Of a DNA stretch of 64,000 nt, positions 1 to 9,917 are shown piece by piece; within the stretch, counting starts at the first letter, position 1; each line of letters begins with the position of its first letter. Source of the stretch: Phyto melanocephala (taxonomy: Eukaryota; Arthropoda; Insecta; Diptera; Rhinophoridae); NCBI GenBank assembly GCA_941918925.1, contig OW799233.1, positions 175,491,235-175,555,234 on the forward strand. Direction: 5' to 3'. The notes under the pieces were generated by a model. The model ran no database searches. It worked only from the letters and a program-made list of their open reading frames with translations, and had not been told where the DNA came from. Both the position numbers and the translations under genes were made by a program.

Positions 1-121
1 ATTTTTCTCGCAAATACTACCAACAATGACCCTTCTGAACCTTTCATTGCCCATGTTTCAACACAATAGGGTAGGGCCGGTAAGATGAGCGACTTATACA
101 GCGTTATTTTCCTCCGTCGCT

Positions 122-142
122 AGAGAGAGAGAGAGAGAGAGA
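122..142. repeat. (GA)n microsatellite
   Basis: About ten GA dinucleotides in a row. A similar GA tract lies at about 31888-31908. No function is evident. Confidence 0.9.
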
Positions 143-774
143 ACTTTACTTTTCAATTGCCTGCTAAGCCCAAAGTAACATCTTCTAGCATGAGTTACGC
201 TCCGCCTAATTTCCAAGCTGAGTTTATTTTTCTTGATTATACTGGCACCTTAATAAACAAAGTCTTGAACAACTTAAAAGTTGAGTTTTCAAAAGTTTGT
301 CGCTATTTGATGTGTTGCAATGTTTTGCTAAGCAGTAAAAATTGAAATTAAATAAAATAAACTCCTGATCAAGGTATATGAAGAAGGTGCTCGTATCCAG
401 TCAGCTAATTGTTTTTTTGTAAAGCATTCACAAGTAGTGCCAAGTATTTTTTTAATTACTTATTAAATATTCCGTGAAAATTTTTTTTATTTTATTTTTT
501 GTATTTGATAAATAACTTGCAGTTTCAGTTGGTTTAAAATGTTTTAAAAATTTCCAAAACGAGAAAATAAATCTTTTACATTCAAGTTTTTTACAAAGTT
601 ATTAAAATTGAAGAACAAATAATGTTGTGGAGTTTGCAAGCATTTATACAAAAACAAAATGCATGTGGTTTTTGATTGTTGTGTTTGTTTGTTGCCGGGA
701 TGCATATGCCTTGCTCCTGATTCAACATCGCCCTTTTTTATTTATTTATTTATTTTACAATTAAGTTATGCAAG

Positions 775-1060
775 GCATAATCATACAGGTTTATGCAACA
801 GCTATATGATACAACAAAGCAATTTTTTAGGTGATGTTTTCTGTCAATTTGAATTCGTATACCAGGGATGGAAAAGTCGTTATGATCCGTTAAAAAAGAT
901 ATTAAATAAAGGATATAAATTTGTGAAACTTCTGATCAAGGTAGTGAAAACAACAAATATAACCAACTTTAGTATATTTGCTACCAAAAAAGTACATTTA
1001 AATAAAATTTTTAATACTTAAATGAAAATCTCATTTTCCATCCCTGCATAAATAAATAAA
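775..1060. repeat. Dispersed repeat, copy 1 (partner at 14272-14540)
   Basis: This stretch is similar over its whole length to 14272-14540. Shared blocks include GCAAGG..TATGCAAC, GATACAACAA, AATTCGTATA and TTGTGAAAC. An internal pair of inverted motifs, CAGGGATGGAAAA at 863 and TTTTCCATCCCTG ending at 1046, resembles hAT ends. The similarity continues beyond those motifs and no 8-bp duplication is visible, so the true ends are uncertain. The open frame at 659-1021 falls in this repeat and is not a gene. Confidence 0.6.
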
Positions 1061-1157
1061 ATCAAGACGAAGTAAATAAATTCTAACACCAGGTTACCTG
1101 TATAAATATGTCTTTTTGCTGTTTATTTAATAAAAAAAAACTTATCTTATTAAAACA

Positions 1158-1372
1158 AATCGTCGCTGCTCTGACGTTATCGGTTATGTGACAATTTTTG
1201 CAATTTTTTTTTATTGCACCATTTTAAACCTTTGTTGGTCATACATCTATTCACCAAACCGTTTAAAAATATCTTGGTTGGTTCAGAAATAAGCAACAGT
1301 CGATATTTGTAAGTTTAATACTATGAAGTAACAAAATGAAATGCTTTTTCTGCTCTTCTGAAAATTTCTGAC
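1158..1372. repeat. Dispersed repeat (partner at 28335-28555)
   Basis: Aligns by eye with 28335-28555 in the same orientation. Shared blocks are TCGTCGCTGCTCTG, CACCAAACCGTTTAA, GTAAGTTTAATACT and CTGAAAATTT. It sits in the intron upstream of the first ETHR exon seen here. The family is not recognised. Confidence 0.6.
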
Positions 1373-1834
1373 TTCGTGAGAAGAGCGACGAAATATTAGT
1401 TTCGTTCTATCAACAAAAATTTTAATTGCACTAACAACAGAATTAATTAAACTTATAAATTTATTAAAGCAAAAACGACCACATTCATATGGCGTGCAAC
1501 TCATTTTTTAACATTGAAGGCCAAACTTTTCTTAAAAGGTGGTCACAGCGGGCTTGTTTAAATGGATTCTGAAATTTTGATTATTTCCACACTTTTTGTA
1601 ATTTAAGTCAATACAAATAATTTCACACAAAACACTTAATCGCTTAACCCTGTATTAAATTATCAATTTTTTAGTTACAATTATTAGAATAATAGTTACA
1701 ATTACCTCTCTAGTTGTATATTATTTGTATAAATCATATCGAACGGTAAATAAAAATTCCTTTTATTGTAAATCGTTAGTTTTCTCTAACTTTTAACACA
1801 TTTAATCTTAATTTAAGGTTTTCTTTATTTTCAG

Positions 1835-1997
1835 GTTCCTCTCGTTATAGTACGAACAAAGGATATGCGTAATTCAACAAACATTTTTTTAACAAATCTC
1901 AGTATTGCTGATCTTTTAGTTTTATTGGTATGCACTCCAACAGTATTAGTCGAATTGAATACAAAACCCGAAACTTGGGTATTGGGACATGAAATGT
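1835..1997 (+). CDS. ETHR: Ecdysis-triggering hormone receptor, shared internal exon (end of TM1 to start of TM3)
   Basis: Internal coding exon of a rhodopsin-like (class A) GPCR that I recognise as the ETH receptor, which triggers the ecdysis motor programme in insect peptidergic neurons. It starts after a TTTTCAG acceptor and ends before a GTACGT donor, leaving one base (phase 1) for the next codon. The 54 codons begin VPLVIVRTKDMRNSTN, the end of TM1 and ICL1. TM2 follows with NLSIADLL, which carries the conserved Asp 2.50, then ECL1 with its Trp (ETWVLGHEM). The Cys at the start of TM3 that pairs with ECL2 is split across the intron. The residue run is nearly the same as my recollection of Drosophila ETHR. 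The N-terminal exon is not in the window. An antisense open frame over this exon is a shadow. Confidence 0.93.
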
Positions 1998-2424
1998 GTA
2001 CGTACATACATTTATCATATGCAAAGAATATATCAAACATTTTCTATCAATGAAGACTCAATTTAAAGTTTTTGTATATAAAGTGAATAATTAAAAAAAA
2101 TGAATTTCAATATTTTTTTTAATTGTTTTTAAAACAAAAATGTTATTCAAATTTGTATAACCAAAATTTGCTAAAAAACTAACATTAAAAATGTTATTTT
2201 TTTCATTATTAAATAATTTTTTAAAAAATTTTAAAATCATTTTTAAAACTTAAATAAAGTAAATCAAGTAAATTAAAATATTATGAAGAAAGAACGACAT
2301 AGTGTTGAAAATTAATTATAAAAAATCTTTATAAAAAAAGGTCTATTGCAGAACTTGAAAAAAAAAACAAAAAAAAATATTGAATTTTTTATTTTGTTGA
2401 ACTTTTTGTTTAAAATAATAATAT

Positions 2425-3087
2425 TTTTTAAATTTTTTTTTTAATTAGGCTTGAGTTCATATTTAACATTCTTTATTTTTACAAAGAATTTTTTAATTGT
2501 GATAAATGAAAGAATAAATCTTGAAAAGTTATATTTTTACCGACACTAGCCGAGTGGAATGCATTTTCGAAACCAGCTACAATTTCATTATCGGCACTCT
2601 CTGATCGGTGGTTACATGTTGGTTGTAAATATCATCTATTTAACTCCCGGGACCCGGGACGGTAGCGATAAGAACAGATCGCTACCTAACTGGTGGCTAG
2701 AGCAGGACAAAAATAGTGATAAATGAAAGATAATAACAAACAAAAGTAAAAGGGTTGCTGTTTGGTTAAAAATTTCAATCTAACTCATTGTGGTAAAATA
2801 TATATGAAAAAGGAAAAACCTAAAAATAGTTACCGAATTCAATTAACTTAAGTCCCGGGAGTTAAATAGATGATATTTACAACCAACATGTAACCACCGA
2901 TCAGAGAGTGCTGATGATGAAATCGTAGCTGGTTTCGAAAATGCATTCCACTCGGCTAGTGTCGGTAAAAATATAACTTTTCAAGATTTATTCTTTCATT
3001 TATCACTATTAAAAAAAAAAAAAAAATTCTTTGTAAAAATAAAGAATGTTAAATATGAACTCAAGCCTAATTAAAAATTTAAAAATC
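2425..3087. mobile_element. Foldback / long inverted-repeat element in ETHR intron
   Basis: Two arms of about 230 bp (roughly 2425-2651 and 2854-3087) are inverted near-copies around a 200-bp spacer. The inner arm edges carry CCCGGG at 2646-2651 and 2854-2859. The arms differ by a few substitutions (for example ATTATCGGCACT against AGCACTC) and by the length of one poly(T) run. There is no coding capacity. This is the structure of a foldback element or large MITE. It lies wholly in the intron between the two shared ETHR exons and would form a strong hairpin in the pre-mRNA. Confidence 0.85.
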
Positions 3088-3329
3088 TTAGTTCAAAAAA
3101 ATATATTTAAAAAAAAATTATTAAATCAAAATTTATGGAAAGTGACGAGTTTCCCAAAACTAAAAAAATCTATTTATTGATTATTGTTGTTGTTGTTTTT
3201 AATAAAACATTATAAAAAATATTTTTATATACATTTGCCTTGCTGCAAATGGAAAATTTTCAAAGAAATTAACAAAAAATTTAAAAATTTCTAAATATAT
3301 GGAAAGTTTTTTGAAAGTGATTAACATTT

Positions 3330-3735
3330 CGTCGGCTTAAAATGCAAACCTGCTACGTCCACTTTTTAAATAAAATGAAATTTTAATGCCGTATGGTAGA
3401 GGAAGACACGCCTCGTCAACCAGCATGTAGTTTTTCTACAATTTAAGTCCTGAAGTGTGTAAAAAGGCTTGATAAGAAAAACTGCTAAATCCTCTCACAG
3501 AATAATTTTTGCAACAAAAACTGCTAAATCCAGTACATTATTAGTTCAGTGTTTATTACTAACTCCAACTTGTTGTTTTTTTGTAGATTGTAGTCATGCA
3601 TGAAGAATACCATAAAATAAACCAACTGTGGTTGGTTTTTCTCTCAAGCTACAAAAATGAAATATAAGAAATTTTTTTGTGTCTTCTGTAAAATTTGCTG
3701 AAAGGGAGTTAGCAGGTTTGCATACTCAGCCGACG
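3330..3735. mobile_element. Short non-autonomous TIR element
   Basis: Imperfect terminal inverted repeats: CGTCGGCT followed by ATGCAAACCTGCTA at the left, and the reverse complement of that pair at the right (TAGCAGGTTTGCAT then AGCCGACG). About 406 bp, no ORF. The internal motif AACTGCTAAATCC occurs twice. No target-site duplication is clear. Confidence 0.6.
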
Positions 3736-3978
3736 GTTTATCATAAATAATCAAACATTTTCCATTACCTCGCAATTTTTTTTTTTGTGTGTTAACGAAG
3801 ATTTCCTATTAAAACATTTTGTTCATATAAAGAAAGTACGGAAAATCTTTTGACACAAAAAATTTTAAAATAAAAAAAATTAAATTTACTTTGTTTTTAT
3901 CGTAAAAAAAAATTCCGAAAATTTCTTTAAATAACATTTTTTAAATTAAATTTCTTTGTTATCTCTTTCCTTCCGCAG

Positions 3979-4159
3979 GTAAAGCCGTGCCATTCATTGA
4001 ACTAACTGTGGCTCATGCCAGCGTTTTAACAATATTGGCCATATCATTTGAACGTTATTACGCCATATGTGAACCACTTAAAGCTGGTTACGTTTGCACC
4101 AAGACCAGAGCCATATTAATCTGTTCCCTGGCCTGGGGCATTGCTGCATTATTTACGAG
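3979..4159 (+). CDS. ETHR: Ecdysis-triggering hormone receptor, shared internal exon (TM3 to TM4)
   Basis: Second coding exon seen here. It follows the acceptor CTTCCGCAG and ends before the donor GTAAAT. Its first two bases complete the Cys codon begun at 1997. The reading then runs KAVPFIELTVAHASVLTILA (TM3), ISFERYYAICEPLKAG with the ERY ionic-lock motif and ICL2, and ICSLAWGIAALFT with the TM4 Trp. It ends with AG, the first two bases of a Ser codon. Both downstream last exons (19751 and 50230) begin with a C or T that completes Ser and then read Pro-Ile, so either can be used without frame change. The flanking introns are about 2.0 kb upstream and 15.6 or 46.1 kb downstream. Confidence 0.94.
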
Positions 4160-4600
4160 GTAAATTGTGTGTGAATATCTTAGTTATGTTAATGCATCAT
4201 TTGTATTTATTTTTATATGAAAATGCATCTTGACATTGCTTTCGCTTTATTATTGACATTTTAAGTTTTAATTTTATATTTGTAATTCACTTCGTTATCA
4301 TTAAGAAAATGAGGATAATGAATATTCATACATACTAACCAAATGCATTCGCGATACTAACATACACACAAAGAGTGTTTTATAAACAGGTGTTATTTTT
4401 AACAACTAAAAGTTGAGTTTTTTTATTGAACAAGATAAATCTTGTTAATAGTAAAACTTTTTCATTCATCCTAGGCAGTTTTGAAATACTGTTTTAATGT
4501 ATAAACACTCTTTTACTGTGTATACACTTACATTGCACGTTATTCAATAGCCACTGAATGCCCACACTTCCACTGCAGTTAATCATATTCTTGTTTCATT

Positions 4601-6590
4601 TTTACACCCTTCACATGCGGTGCCAAGGTTATATATAGCCTTGTCAATCCGTTTGTTATTTCTACCATTTCGACCATTAAGTACATGTATATTTTCTTAG
4701 AGCTTATGACAAGGGGAGTCAGTTGAGAATTGTCCGTCTTAACGTCTGTTCATTTGTTAGTTGAAATCATCTTTCAAAATCCCCCACATGTTTCAAAGCT
4801 CTCTATGTGTTACCAATCTTTCAGAAATGTTCGGTAATGAATCGCTATTGAAATCCAGCACAATCGTTCAATAACTTTATGAGATATAAGCAACTTAATA
4901 CAACTGCAATTATTTTTACCGTAAAAATTCAAAATTTTCAGCCTTTAAAAAATTTGTAGACACGTTTATTATTATTTTAAAAAAATAATATGCCCCTAGA
5001 GCTATTCATAAATATTTTTGAATAAATTGGCCGTTAATTTGACAAAGAATATGTGCGATAAAATTTTCTTAGTCCAAAGACATATCTAACGATGTTGTTA
5101 AAAACCACTTTAAGTTTACGCATACTGGCCATGTCACAAGTACCAAAAAGTTCGCAGCCGTACGTGAGGTTAGGGATTAAATTTAGCAAACTTAATATGG
5201 ATTTTAAGAGTTAATGTGATAAGTCTAAGTTAGGTAACTATTGCATATAATTCCCGAATTCTTTGTCGATGAAAAAAAATTTATCTAAACGGCATTTGTC
5301 ATGATGTCATAGTTTTAGTTTTTAGTTGTTACAACTCTTTTATTGTGATAACGAGACATTTTGGTTTGGAAGGATTCAGGCAGAGGCCATTTGCAGTCGC
5401 TCCATAGGTAACTTCTATGAAGATCGGAATTTAGCCTTTTAGCATTAGATTAATCCTTTGTAACGAGCTACTTAAATAAATCTGTACGTCATCAGCATAA
5501 ATATTTCATTTGCAAAAGGATATTTGATTAGGCAAATCGTTAATATACAGGGAAAATAACAAATTGCTCCTTTGGTGAGATAAAGGGGAAACGAGAATTT
5601 ACCATTTAAACTACTGATTGGGAACGACTACTAAGATTTGAAGATATAAGCTTAGCAGATGTTGAGGAAAGGTTAAAGAAGTGCTTGAGTTTCCATATAA
5701 AGGTAGCATGTTTCACTGTATCGAAAGCCTTAAAGTGATCATTAAGAACCAGAAACGAAATTTGACCACTATCAAGATTTTGACGTAAATTTTCAATGAC
5801 TTCAACTAGTGCTGTAGTACAACTGTGATTAGTCCGAAGGCCAGATTGTCTAACAAGCAAAATATAATGTTTTTCAATAAAAGCGCTTATTTGTATATGC
5901 ATAATCCTTTCAAGAACCTTAGACAGGAAACATAAAATAGCAACCGGCCGAAACTCAGTGTTGGATTTAGGTATTGGTACTATTTTTGCATGCTTACAGT
6001 TGGCAGTTTCCCCAACTCCTTATCAATTTAAAGACACACTAAAGACAGCTGCTTAGAAGCTATTGCTGGACCACTTTAGATATAAGCACCAAAATATAAC
6101 TGCTTCGGGGTTTTTCTTAAAATTTACATAGAAAAACATTTCTTTTAGTTTCCAAACAAACGAGGAAGTCAATATGAGAAACAAATAAAAGGGTTTGATC
6201 AGTACAGTACAGTAGAATAAAAAGAGATTTTAAATCCTTTATGGCATCCAAAACAAAATGGCGAATTATTTTTTTTTTTACCTGCATCAACATGAGTATC
6301 AAACCAAAAGGCTTGATTAGTCGAATAGAGTAAACTAAAAACAAAATGGCGGACAAGTTTTTTTCTTAACCCCATGAAATGCAAGGGCTTGACCAGTAAA
6401 CTACAGTAAACTTTGTACATATTCAAAATAAAAGATGGCATTGGAAATATTTAAGAAAAAGGGTGGGTGTATAACGTTAAATCTGAAATCGTGGCTATCG
6501 TAGAATAATGGTCAATATACCTATGTACATAATGGTGAAGGGTAATATCGTATTCGGTTCTTCCGAATATTTTTGTTTACTTAACAGTTT
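4601..6590. repeat. Family F1 dispersed repeat, interrupted by a LINE fragment
   Basis: The left part (about 4601-5095) begins with a TACACCCTTCAC terminus and contains the GTCCGTC..GTCTGT block. The right part (about 6110-6590) matches the inner and right end of the intact copy at 9918-10862: AAAACAAAATGGCG, GGGCTTGACCAGTA, then ATGGTGAAGGGTA and a GAAT-hairpin. The roughly 1 kb between them is a minus-strand LINE. Antisense open frames at 6117-6441 are repeat sequence, not genes. Confidence 0.7.
5100..6000 (-). pseudogene. LINE (jockey-like) reverse transcriptase remnant
   Basis: Read on the minus strand from 6000 down, this is the fingers-palm part of a non-LTR reverse transcriptase. A KIVPIPKSNTEFRPVAIL-type start is followed by SKVLERIMHIQISAFIEKH, then the motif-A region FKAFDTVKHAT (Asp present) at about 5720. 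Further on, in another frame, lie INDLP and ADDVQIY motif-C traces at about 5490. Frames change and stop codons intervene, so it is dead. No ORF1, endonuclease or clear poly(A) tail is visible. It is inserted in an F1 repeat. Confidence 0.75.
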
Positions 6591-8235
6591 TATTTAAAAT
6601 TTTCTAACATTTAAAAGCATGTGGTCTTGCGGTAGTGATTTGTTTGCTTGTTTCTGCTTTTTGTTTAATGTAATTCAGGTATACAAAATGCTGCACAGTA
6701 GTTAGTTGTATTTAATAATTATTGTCTTGCATTATGTAACGTTTATTTTATTTATGAAGTAGTAAATTTAGATATTTAATAAATAATTAATAAGTTAAAC
6801 ATTACAATTAAGCACATATGGCAAATGGACTGACAGTATAATTTTTACATTATCTACAATAGCAAAAAAAAAAATTAATCGCAGATTCCAAGACTTCTTA
6901 CAAGATTAGCAGTTATTTAAAAATTGAATAATTTATAATTTCTAGAAAAAAAAATCTAAAAATCCGCTATTTCTAAACATTAGAAAAAAACTTATTTGTA
7001 GGTGCCTATGTGTTTGTTAAAACATCTTCTAAAATATAAGTTAAGGTTGTCAATGAATTTTTTTTAAACTTGAACTCAAACAGGTGATTTGCAAGATTTA
7101 CTTAAAAAGTTTTATTTTTAAAATTCAAAAGTCTTACTTTCTTATTCAACAAAATATTAGCTGCCTTATTCCCGAAAAAAAACTGTTTTTCTATGGAAAT
7201 TTATTTATTTATTCAGCCAAAATGGAAAATCCTTACAGGCTAGCAACCTAATATATTTAACAATATTATTAATAAATCTTTATTATCTAAACACAACTGA
7301 AAATTGTATTCAGATAAAAAAAAATCTAAATTAAAATTAATATTTATTTTATTCAAAATGCTTAAACTACGTACAATTGGCTCATTCATTGCATAATTAG
7401 TTCTATGAGTAGATGTATGGAATAAATCATTAAATCTTAATGACTTAAATGACACACGAAACGATATTAAATTGAACAAATATTCGCAATCAATAAAACC
7501 ATTTATTCATTTAGAAATTGTCATAAAATAATGCAAAGCTCTTCTTAAATAAAAAGGTTTTTAACCCTCTTCGTTACCACGGAGAAGACTCTTCCCACAT
7601 ATTTTTTAATTCTTTCGATCCTTTTTAAATATACGATCAAGCCACAGATTTATTCATCAGGTAGTCTTGTTTCGTCAGCTGATTATTATGTGTGTAGGGT
7701 ACACAGTGAAAAAGAGTATATATAGGTTTGTCATTCCGTGTGAAATTTCTACAATTTTGATTTCCGACCCCATAAAGTATATATTTTCTGAAAGCTTATG
7801 AATAGGGAAGTCGATTAAGCCCTGTCAGTCTGTCCGTCTGACCGTGTGTATGTTGAAATCAACTTTTTGAAGCCCCCCGACATCGCTGTGACCCCGGTGA
7901 GGTATTAAAATATCAGAAATATTCGGGGTAGATCGCTATTGAAAATCAGAAACATCGGTACATAAACAACTGAGATATGAGCAAAAACCCACGACCACCT
8001 CGATTTTTTTTTTCACAAAAACAACATTACAACAACAACATACATACATACAAACGTGTATACTGGTTAGAGAAAACGTCGCATCGAATCCCAGCTGAGA
8101 AAAAAAATTTTTTTTATTTATTTTTTTAAATTTTTTTTTATTTTTTTTTTTATTTTTTATTTAATATATTATTTATATTTTTAATTTTTTTTTTTAATTT
8201 TTTTTTTAATATTTTTTTTGTTTTATATTTATTAT

Positions 8236-8517
8236 ATTGTATATGATTTTTCCAAGCTTGAGATCAACTTTTTTAGTTTTTTTATAAAAAATTTATTTAT
8301 TTTAACCAATATTTCGCTACCAAACAATGGGTAGCTTCTTCAGGGTAAAGGGTATACAAATTTTATTTTATAAAAAATTTTATTTTATAAAATTTGTATA
8401 CCCTTTACCCTGAAGAAGCTACCCATTGTTTGGTAGCGAAATATTGGTTAAAATAAATAAATTTTTTATAAAAAAACTAAAAAAGTTGATCTCAAGCTTG
8501 GAAAAATCATATACAAT
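8236..8517. repeat. Perfect 130-bp inverted repeat with two hammerhead-like cores
   Basis: Arms 8236-8365 and 8388-8517 are exact reverse complements, separated by 22 A/T-rich bases. Each arm contains CTGAAGA, a GCTACC/GGTAGC stem with an 8-nt loop, then GAAATATTGG. The plus-strand copy has CTGAAGA at 8410-8416 and GAAA at 8438-8441. The minus-strand copy has them at 8343-8337 and 8315-8312. The identity of the arms suggests a recent origin. Related single motifs at 17940-17985 and 21520-21565 suggest that this is an inverted Penelope-like terminal repeat. Confidence 0.85.
8403..8448 (+). ncRNA. Hammerhead-ribozyme-like core (plus-strand arm of palindrome)
   Basis: CUGAAGA fits the CUGANGA core. 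It is followed by one extra A, a 6-bp stem II (GCUACC/GGUAGC) with loop CAUUGUUU, and GAAA. No stem III or stem I closing a UH cleavage site is evident by eye, so self-cleavage is not established. An identical copy in reverse orientation lies at 8305-8350. Confidence 0.45.
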
Positions 8518-9576
8518 CAATAAAAAAGATCAAGAAATTTAGACGATATATATTTATTATATATATTTTAAATATTTTTAAAAATTTTTTTTTTTAATTT
8601 TTTTTTGAATTTTTTTTGAATTTTTTTTTTAAATTTTTTTTTTAAATTTTTTTTTTTTAATTTTTTTTTTATTTTTTTTTTTTACATACATACGTAAATT
8701 TATAATTTTACAATGGGATGTTTTTATATATGTATGTTTTTTATATGTATTTATGTTCGTATATCATATGGAATGGTGAAGGGTATATAAGATTCGGCAC
8801 GGCCGAATATAGCGCTCTTACTTGTTTTTTTCTTCACTTATTATAAATTTCAGCTGTCAATAAATAAAAAACAATTTTCTCTCCTCTTTTATTTATTTCA
8901 AATGTCAAACTTCATATATAAAAAATATAAACAAGCCCCGAACTGCAATTATCTGATGAATCAATATGCCTTGATATACGATATAAAAAGGATTCCACAC
9001 AAAAAATCAGTATTCAAATTTTGAACGTACAAAAGGTGATTATAGCAATTTTAAAGTCATAGGATTCAAAAATTCTTTACAATTTCTTCTTATAAAAGAC
9101 CACATCGAATAGGCTTTGTGAATTATGTAATTAAAAAATGTGCTTGAAAATTTAATTCACAATCTAAAACAAGACCAAGATCTTACAAAAAGTCATTTGA
9201 TAACATTTATCAGTATTAAATGATAAATAATTAATTGAACACCAACATCATTAATTCATTTTTGTAATAATAAAGCATCACCAATGGAATTAATTTCTTT
9301 AAAAACTTTAAGGTCATCAGCACATAATAAGAAATGAGCACCCGAAATGAAATACTGCAAATCATTTATAAATATTAAAAATAGCAAAGGACCTAATGTT
9401 CTGCCCTGAGGAATACCTAAGCTAGCAGTATATGGAAGAAATACGAAATTTTCTAACACATCTGAATATTTTCTATTAGAAAGATACGATTTAAACCAAC
9501 TCAAAAAAGTACCATGAAAACCAAAGTATTCTAGTTTAGGACAAAGAACATTATCAGGTACCATATCAAACGCTTA

Positions 9577-9720
9577 TAAACCTTTTATACAGCTGTTGTA
9601 ATTTTTATGAATTAAACCGTAAAGGTTTATGAAGGCATTATAAAATTGATTTTCTAGTGGAAATTTTCTTTTATAAACCTTTTATAAATCTGTTGTAATT
9701 TTTGTGAATTAAATCTATAA
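9577..9720. repeat. Pair of ~45-bp direct repeats
   Basis: ATAAACCTTTTATA, CTGTTGTAATTTTTRTG and AATTAAA recur about 97 bp apart (starts near 9577 and 9674). The pair lies at the upstream edge of the LINE remnant. It may be a local duplication or an old target-site duplication. Confidence 0.5.
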
Positions 9721-9917
9721 AATCTAACATCAACACGGTCCTTGGCTTGATTCGTTCTTGGGCTCAATAAATTATTTATGTGTGGCCAACATTTTGAATA
9801 AATTTGTATTGCACAAATGTTTAAAAATAAAAGCTAAAACTTTAAAAAAAATCTAATTTTTTTAACTAATGTAAAAGAAAGCCAATTTCAAAGGTATAAA
9901 AATATCGTTTTCCTTTT

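Larger units (their letters stand above)
7690..8825. repeat. Family F1 dispersed repeat, nested copy
   Basis: Matches 47322-49650 over its outer parts: GTCATTCCGTRTGAA, GACCCCATAAAGTATATA, GTCAGTCTGTCCG, GAAGCCCCCCGACATC, ACTGAGATATGAG, CATACATACGTAAATTT and the right end GAAGGGTATATAAGATTCGG. The right end carries a short stem, ATTCGGC-acg-GCCGAAT, followed by CTCTTACTTG. A palindrome with hammerhead-like motifs is inserted in its low-complexity A/T middle. Confidence 0.75.
7638..8973. mobile_element. TIR element with 9-bp target duplication, itself interrupted
   Basis: Bounded by ATATACGAT on both sides (7629-7637 and 8974-8982). Termini are CAAGCC..TTTATTCATCAG at the left and the reverse complement of CAAGGC..TTGATTCATCAG at the right. 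An uninterrupted 203-bp relative lies at 35966-36168. Only about 50 bp at the left and 150 bp at the right belong to the element. The middle, from about 7690 to 8825, is a family F1 repeat inserted in it. The 8-9 bp duplication fits MULE, hAT or P-type elements, and the superfamily is not settled. Confidence 0.75.
7200..9580 (-). pseudogene. LINE (jockey-like) remnant split by a TIR element
   Basis: The upstream part (9579-8985, minus) reads AFDMVPDNVL (motif A), then GIPQGRTLGPLLF and LLCADDLKVF, where the usual FADD has become CADD. A degenerate thumb follows with traces of LDCELNFQ, RRNCKEF and VWNPFY. The C-terminal part continues at 7629-7240, with RIER then FNLISFRVSFKSLRFNDLFH and THRTNYAMNEP, the usual end of such an ORF2. 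The two parts are separated by the TIR element at 7638-8973 and rejoin at its 9-bp target duplication. Several frameshifts and stops are present. Confidence 0.75.

Noticed and set aside
659..1021. 120-codon plus-strand open frame
   Set aside because: It overlaps a dispersed repeat that recurs at 14272-14540, where the frame is not kept, and it has no domain.
6117..6441. Two overlapping minus-strand frames of about 80 codons
   Set aside because: They are the right part of an F1 repeat read backwards. The equivalent part of the copy at 9918 has no matching frame.
8050..8100. tRNA-like words (ACTGGTTAGAG and ATCGAATCCCAGC), as in a tRNA-derived SINE
   Set aside because: The spacing and stems do not make a cloverleaf, and the words belong to the F1 repeat (also at 47660). 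No tRNA gene is supported.
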